From assembly GCA_028285145.1 (NCBI GenBank), contig JANQQC010000047.1, forward strand, positions 62,001-126,000: DNA of 64,000 nt, given 5' to 3'. The notes under the pieces are model-generated. The model was given only the letters and a program-made list of their open reading frames with translations. It made no database searches and was not told where the DNA came from. Both the position numbers and the translations under genes were made by a program. This DNA comes from Hyphomonadaceae bacterium. GTDB lineage: Bacteria; Pseudomonadota; Alphaproteobacteria; Caulobacterales; Hyphomonadaceae. This document shows, piece after piece, positions 59,408 through 64,000 of the stretch; the stretch's first letter is position 1; every line of letters starts with the position of its first letter.

Positions 59408-62400
59408 CAGGCCCATTATTCGACCGCGGTGCGCCAAAACTCTTCACCATGCCGCCCGGCGCGGACTTCCTGAAACAACTGGCTGCGACCCTCGCACAGG
59501 ACGCCGGGCTCGCCGAGGAGCCCGACGCGCTCGCTGACGCCCTCATCTATGTGCCCAATCGGCGTTCGGCCCGAGCGCTGGCGTTTGAGCTCTATCAGGC
59601 TGCCGGTGGGACGGCTGTGCTCCAACCGGATATCCGGGCGCTGGGCGATCTGGAGACTGACGAACCACCAACCGGAACCGAGGAAGCGCTAGCGGGCCTC
59701 GGCCCGGCGCTCGACCCGCATGAGCGCCTCGGTGCGCTGGCGCGTCTGGTCATGGCTTACTACGAGCAGCGCCATATCCCTTTGCCGCCCACCTCGGCGA
59801 TTGCGGCGGCGCGAGAGCTCGGCCGCCTGCTCGATCAGGCGGCACTGAGCGGCGATGTGGATTGGTCTGTGCTCCCCGAGCTGGTCGCTGACAACGACCT
59901 TGCCGCGCATTGGGAGGACTCGTCCGCATTCCTCGCCATTGTTGCCGAAGCGTGGCCGAACTGGCTGGCTGAACAGCACAAGCTCGATCCCTTCGATCGG
60001 CGGCGGCAGGTCGCTGAAGCGGTTGCCACCGCGTGGCAGAGCTCACCACCATCAGGGCCTGTCATTATCGCAGGCTCGACAGGCGCAACACCAGCCTCCC
60101 GCACTTTGATGGAGGCGGCACTTGCCTTGCCCAAGGGACTGGTTGTGCTGCCCGGGCTTGATCGTGAGGCCACGCCCGACGCTTGGGCTTCAATCGGCCA
60201 CACGGCAAGCCATCCGCAATTCGCACTCGCTGGACTGCTGGACGCGCTCAGCAAAACACCAGCCGATGTCGCTGTTTGGCCCGGCGCACTTGAAAGCGAC
60301 GCAGCATCCGCCCGGCGTCGGCTGGTCCAGGAAGCGCTCGCGCCTGCCGACGAAACGGCAGACTGGATCAAGCGCCTTGATGATCTGGCGGGTGACGGCG
60401 AGGCCAGCGATTTCGCCCGGAAGGCACTCGAAGGCCTGTCCATTGTCGAGACGGCTGATGAAACTGAAGAGGCCATGGCGGCAGCGCTATTGCTTCGGGA
60501 AACGCTTGAAACGCCAGAGCAAACGGCGGCTCTGATCACACCGGATGCAGGTCTTGCGAGACGCGTTGCATCTCTGCTTCAGCGCTGGGATGTGTTCGTT
60601 TCGCCGAGCGGCGGCGTGCCCCTGCTCCGAACGCCTGCTGGCAGCTTTATGGCGATTGTCTTCGACTGGCTGCTCGACCCCGGAAATCCTGTCGCCATCG
60701 CCGCATTGGCGAAGCATGAGTTCATCGCGGAGAACGAAAACGTCTCGGCACTCGAACGGCTCGTGCTGCGTGGTCCAAGACGGTGGCGCACCTTCGGCGA
60801 TCTCCAACAAGTGCTTGCAATGGCTGCAAAGGAAGACCGGGCAGAAGAAGCAGATATCGAACGAGCTGGAGTAATGCTCAACCGGCTGGAAACGGCCTTA
60901 CCAGCGCTCAGCATGGAAGATGGCGATGAACGACCAGTGTCGGACGTTACTGAAACACTTCTTGAGACGATCAACCAACTCGCCCCTGATCGTCGCGTCT
61001 GGTCAGGCGATGACGGGGCAAGCGCAAGCAAGCTGATCGAAGCGCTTCAACTGGTCGGGTCCCAGCTTGGCGCGATCATCCCCGGTGCCGCTCGTGATAT
61101 GATGGAGAGCCTCGCTCAGCAGATGACCGTCCGAGAGACCGGGTCGGATCATCTGCGCCTCTCCATTCGAGGACCTCTGGAGGCACGGCTACAATCTGCT
61201 GATCGGCTCATCCTTGCAGGCCTGAACGAAGGCATCTGGCCGAACCGGCCTGCGCCTGATGCCTTCCTCCCCCAACGTTTCCGGACGGATCTCGGCCTCG
61301 CAGATCCCGAAGACCGCCTCGGCCTTGCCGCGCACGATTTCGCCCAGCTCGCCTGCGCCCCGCATACAACGCTAATCGTCGCTGCCCGCCGGGATGATGC
61401 ACCAGCCGTTGCCTCACGCTGGGTCTGGAGACTGCAAACGCTGGCCAAGGGTGCGCTCGGTTCTACCCGGGCCGCCGAAGCTTTCGCACCGCCTGAAGCG
61501 CAGGACCCGCGACCATGGATCAAGGACCTCAACACGCCTGAGGAGACCAAGCCGGCCAGCTTCGCCACGCCGCGCCCCTGCCCTCCATTGGAAGCACGGC
61601 CGCAACGTCTGTCCGTCACACGGATCGATACGCTGCAGCGCGACCCCTACTCGATTTATGCCGAGCAGGTCCTGCGCCTGTCCGCGCTCGATCCGCTGGA
61701 TGGCGAGGTCGACGCCCGCAAGCGCGGCACAGCCATCCACGAGGCGCTGGAAAAGTTCGAGGATGCAGGGACGCCAAAAACACCCGAGCATCTTTTATCG
61801 CTGCTGGAGGCAGAGCTGTTAGCGGCGGGGACACCGACCCATGAGATTGCCGCGAACCGAGCGCCAAGACGAAACACCATTGAGGCTTATCTTGAGTGGC
61901 GCGCTCAGCGCTTGCCTGATGTCGCTGAACACCGGCTGGAAAAGAAAGGCACGCGTGAGTTCGAGATCGCGGGCGCACCTTTCACTCTCTCTGCGCAAGC
62001 CGACCGGATCGAGCTGCGTCATGATGGGACCCTCGCCATTCTGGACTTCAAGACGGGGTCGCCCGCCACCGACAAACAGATTGCCGCCGGCCTTGATCAG
62101 CAAATGCCGCTACAGGCGGTCATCGGGCGCGCGGGCGGCTTCGAGCACACCCCTGCCCGCCCGGTCGAAGAGCTGACCTATGTCGCCTTCCGGTCGAACT
62201 TCGAGGTGCGCTCCGTCGGAGACGGCAACCGCAGCCCCTTGAGCGACGTCTCGATTCCGGAGCTTGCTGACACGGCTGAAGCCGGCCTCGTCCGCCTGAT
62301 CAGCGCTTACCGTGATCCGAAGCAGGTCTTCCTTTCAGCGCCGCGCGTGCAGTTCGTGAAGTATCAGGGCGACTATGCCTGCCTTGCCCGGCGAGATGAA

Positions 62401-62433
62401 TGGACCAGCGAGACCGGGGGTGGGGATGACTGA
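59404..62433 (+). CDS. addB: Double-strand break repair protein AddB
   Basis: 1009 aa from ATG 59404, overlapping murU by ATGA. The N-terminal part has the inactivated helicase-like fold (LIYVPNRRSARALAFELYQ, TVPLLRTPAGSFM-type region near residue 410). The C-terminal PD-(D/E)xK nuclease shows FEIAGAPFTLSAQADRIEL and TLAILDFKTG. AddAB is the alphaproteobacterial RecBCD counterpart that resects broken ends and loads RecA. An upstream in-frame extension to 59203 lies in murU and is rejected. Overlaps addA by 8 bp. Confidence 0.93.
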   Translation: MTGPLFDRGAPKLFTMPPGADFLKQLAATLAQDAGLAEEPDALADALIYVPNRRSARALAFELYQAAGGTAVLQPDIRALGDLETDEPPTGTEEALAGLGPALDPHERLGALARLVMAYYEQRHIPLPPTSAIAAARELGRLLDQAALSGDVDWSVLPELVADNDLAAHWEDSSAFLAIVAEAWPNWLAEQHKLDPFDRRRQVAEAVATAWQSSPPSGPVIIAGSTGATPASRTLMEAALALPKGLVVLPGLDREATPDAWASIGHTASHPQFALAGLLDALSKTPADVAVWPGALESDAASARRRLVQEALAPADETADWIKRLDDLAGDGEASDFARKALEGLSIVETADETEEAMAAALLLRETLETPEQTAALITPDAGLARRVASLLQRWDVFVSPSGGVPLLRTPAGSFMAIVFDWLLDPGNPVAIAALAKHEFIAENENVSALERLVLRGPRRWRTFGDLQQVLAMAAKEDRAEEADIERAGVMLNRLETALPALSMEDGDERPVSDVTETLLETINQLAPDRRVWSGDDGASASKLIEALQLVGSQLGAIIPGAARDMMESLAQQMTVRETGSDHLRLSIRGPLEARLQSADRLILAGLNEGIWPNRPAPDAFLPQRFRTDLGLADPEDRLGLAAHDFAQLACAPHTTLIVAARRDDAPAVASRWVWRLQTLAKGALGSTRAAEAFAPPEAQDPRPWIKDLNTPEETKPASFATPRPCPPLEARPQRLSVTRIDTLQRDPYSIYAEQVLRLSALDPLDGEVDARKRGTAIHEALEKFEDAGTPKTPEHLLSLLEAELLAAGTPTHEIAANRAPRRNTIEAYLEWRAQRLPDVAEHRLEKKGTREFEIAGAPFTLSAQADRIELRHDGTLAILDFKTGSPATDKQIAAGLDQQMPLQAVIGRAGGFEHTPARPVEELTYVAFRSNFEVRSVGDGNRSPLSDVSIPELADTAEAGLVRLISAYRDPKQVFLSAPRVQFVKYQGDYACLARRDEWTSETGGGDD

Positions 62434-64000
62434 GGTTGCTCAAACAAGAGATTATCTCGCCGCCCAGACAGCGCAGGCGGACGCAGCCAATCCTGCGCAA
62501 TCTGCCTGGGTCGCCGCCAATGCCGGCTCAGGCAAGACGAAAGTGCTGATCGATCGCGTTGCACGCCTGCTGCTCAAGGGGGCCGCGCCCGATTCCATTC
62601 TCTGTGTCACTTACACCAAGGCTGCGGCGAACGAGATGCTCGATCGCCTCTACCAGCGCCTTGGAGAGTGGTCGACTATGGAGACTGGAACCCTCGGGGA
62701 GCAGTTACGCGCGCTCGAAGGCGACGCTGACAAAATCTACTCCGATGATGAGCTACGGCAGGCCCGCGCCCTGTTCGCCCGCGCGCTGGAAACGCCCGGC
62801 GGGCTGCGCATTGAAACTATCCACGCCTTCTGCGCCCGCGTATTGCGGCGATTTCCACTGGAAGCGGGTGTTCCGCCCGGGTTTCAGGAGATCGAAGACG
62901 ACGAGGCCAATACGCTCTGGGCCGAGGCTGTCAGCGCTGCTGTCCTTGCTGCACCGGAGGCTGAGCTTGATGCGGTCGCGATCGAGGGCGGCGGCTGGGG
63001 CGCGGACGCTGGGCTCTCCGCTCTGAAGGCTGGGCGCAGCGCTGTCTCGGCTTTTGCGCATGCTCATAATGGCGACATTGATGCGATGAGTCAGACGGTC
63101 AGGGCACAGATCAGCGCACCGGCAGACAGCCCGTCCGAGGTACTTGCCCAAGCCATGGGTCCCGACCTGCCGGAAGACGATCTGGTCACAAGCATTCCGG
63201 TTCTGATGGCCGGTGGGAAGACGGATCAGAGCACCGCTCAGGCTCTGCAGGCCGTCCTTGCCACGGAGTCCACCGAGCAGAAATGGACGCTCTATCGGGC
63301 GATCTTCGCGACCAAGCAAGGCAGCTGGCGCGCTTCCAATCCCTACACCCAGAAATGCGCTGACGTGCCGCTGATCCCCGATCTCTTCCAGATGAAGGAC
63401 GGGCTCGGTCGAGAGGCGGAGCACGTCCGGACCGTCGACATGAACTGGCGCAAGGCGCAAGCGGTCGCCCGAACGCGCGCGCTGCTCTCGGTCGGCCTGC
63501 CTGCGCTCGACGACTACAGGCTCGCAAAGCGTCGGCGGGCGGCGCTCGATTTCGATGATCTAATCCAGTTCACACGCGACTTGCTGGCGGACCAGTCCCG
63601 CGTCGACTGGGTGCTCTACAAACTCGATGGCGGCCTGACACATGTACTGCTGGATGAGGCACAGGATACGAGCCCTGTCCAATGGTCGCTTATCCATGCG
63701 CTAACGGAGGAGTTCTTTGCCGGCAAGGGCGCAGATCGCAGCCAGTCGCCACGCACGCTGTTTGTCGTGGGCGACGAGAAACAATCGATCTACTCGTTTC
63801 AGGGGGCTGCCCCGGAGAAATTCCTGACACAGGGGCAAGCCTTCGAAACGCGCTGCCAGGCGAGCGAACATCCTTATGCTATGCCGTCGATGGCGATGTC
63901 ATTTCGGTCCTCGCCGGATGTCCTCAACGTTGTGGACGCTGTGTTTGATACAGATGCATTTGACGGCGCGCCTTTCGCAGTCGATCCGCCGCCGGAAGCC
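62426..64000 (+). CDS. addA: Double-strand break repair helicase AddA (5' part, cut by window end)
   Basis: 525 codons present, frame open to the right edge. Walker A SAWVAANAGSGKTKVLIDR at ~32-50, motif Ia VTYTKAAANEML, IETIHAFCARVLRRFPLEAG, motif II HVLLDEAQDTSPVQW and motif III VVGDEKQSIYSFQGA are all in order, as in UvrD-like AddA. The remaining helicase motifs and nuclease domain must lie beyond 64000. ATG 62426 lies inside the end of addB, so the two are coupled. The large subunit's ATPase drives resection. Confidence 0.95.
   Translation, partial: MTEVAQTRDYLAAQTAQADAANPAQSAWVAANAGSGKTKVLIDRVARLLLKGAAPDSILCVTYTKAAANEMLDRLYQRLGEWSTMETGTLGEQLRALEGDADKIYSDDELRQARALFARALETPGGLRIETIHAFCARVLRRFPLEAGVPPGFQEIEDDEANTLWAEAVSAAVLAAPEAELDAVAIEGGGWGADAGLSALKAGRSAVSAFAHAHNGDIDAMSQTVRAQISAPADSPSEVLAQAMGPDLPEDDLVTSIPVLMAGGKTDQSTAQALQAVLATESTEQKWTLYRAIFATKQGSWRASNPYTQKCADVPLIPDLFQMKDGLGREAEHVRTVDMNWRKAQAVARTRALLSVGLPALDDYRLAKRRRAALDFDDLIQFTRDLLADQSRVDWVLYKLDGGLTHVLLDEAQDTSPVQWSLIHALTEEFFAGKGADRSQSPRTLFVVGDEKQSIYSFQGAAPEKFLTQGQAFETRCQASEHPYAMPSMAMSFRSSPDVLNVVDAVFDTDAFDGAPFAVDPPPEA

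Overview
The window looks like chromosome from a free-living, GC-rich alphaproteobacterium, most likely of the Hyphomonadaceae / Caulobacterales-Parvularculales kind. This is inferred from the atpHAGDC order behind priA, the tsaE-amgK-murU-addB-addA string, an alphaproteobacterial S16 with an acidic Ala/Glu tail, a CYP153-type P450 with its own ferredoxin and ferredoxin reductase, and many 4-bp ATGA/GTGA gene overlaps. No rRNA, tRNA, CRISPR array, insertion sequence or prophage was recognised. Density is high: 71 protein genes (two cut by the window edges), and only one stretch longer than 300 bp without a gene (36219-36559).

Layout. 1-8411: small accessory genes (a CAP-domain exported protein, an iodotyrosine-deiodinase-like nitroreductase overlapping a flavodoxin-fold reductase, an SDR and a TetR regulator with two palindromic operators next to its likely target) and a fabI-phyH-GFA operon, then DUF6614 and a family-2 glycosyltransferase. 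8425-13820 (minus): ffh-chorismate mutase-rpsP-rimM, with one exported beta/gamma-crystallin gene between rpsP and rimM and a second after rimM, where trmD-rplS would be expected. 14075-22481: a beta-propeller lipoprotein, an unknown protein, proC-ybjN, ubiK, lgt-midA/NDUFAF7-pgeF and prs. 22478-24297 (minus): a BlaI repressor with an M56 peptidase fused to an M23 endopeptidase domain. 24490-29221: a DUF1838 lipoprotein, a GFA protein and ruvCAB. 29218-33350 (minus): sdhCDA and sdhB, split by an opposite-strand DUF805 gene. 33446-40151: a DUF885 protein, a class I glutamine amidotransferase, an H-NS protein, then pgm-ugd-tal. 40189-42544: a second BlaI/BlaR pair with clear operators and a long coiled-coil sensor tail. 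42548-51417: xerC, priA and the F1 ATP synthase operon, with a lower-GC methyltransferase gene between atpA and atpG. 51476-57046: a TauD dioxygenase, small genes and the CYP153 alkane/fatty-acid hydroxylase operon. 57149-64000: tsaE-amgK-murU-addB-addA, cut off inside addA.

How it fits together. Most genes are housekeeping: SRP targeting, ribosome maturation, lipoprotein maturation, PRPP, TCA cycle, ATP synthesis, replication restart, Holliday-junction and double-strand-break repair, nucleotide sugars. The envelope is a recurring theme: Lgt, PgeF, AmgK/MurU recycling, two BlaI/M56 signalling pairs (one with a peptidoglycan-hydrolase-like domain), CAP and crystallin exported proteins. The most unusual points are the crystallin genes in the rpsP-rimM operon, the M56-M23 fusion, the BlaR-like protein with an AER-repeat tail, the methyltransferase inside the atp operon and the split sdh operon. 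All functional calls come from reading translated sequence by eye; no database search was run.
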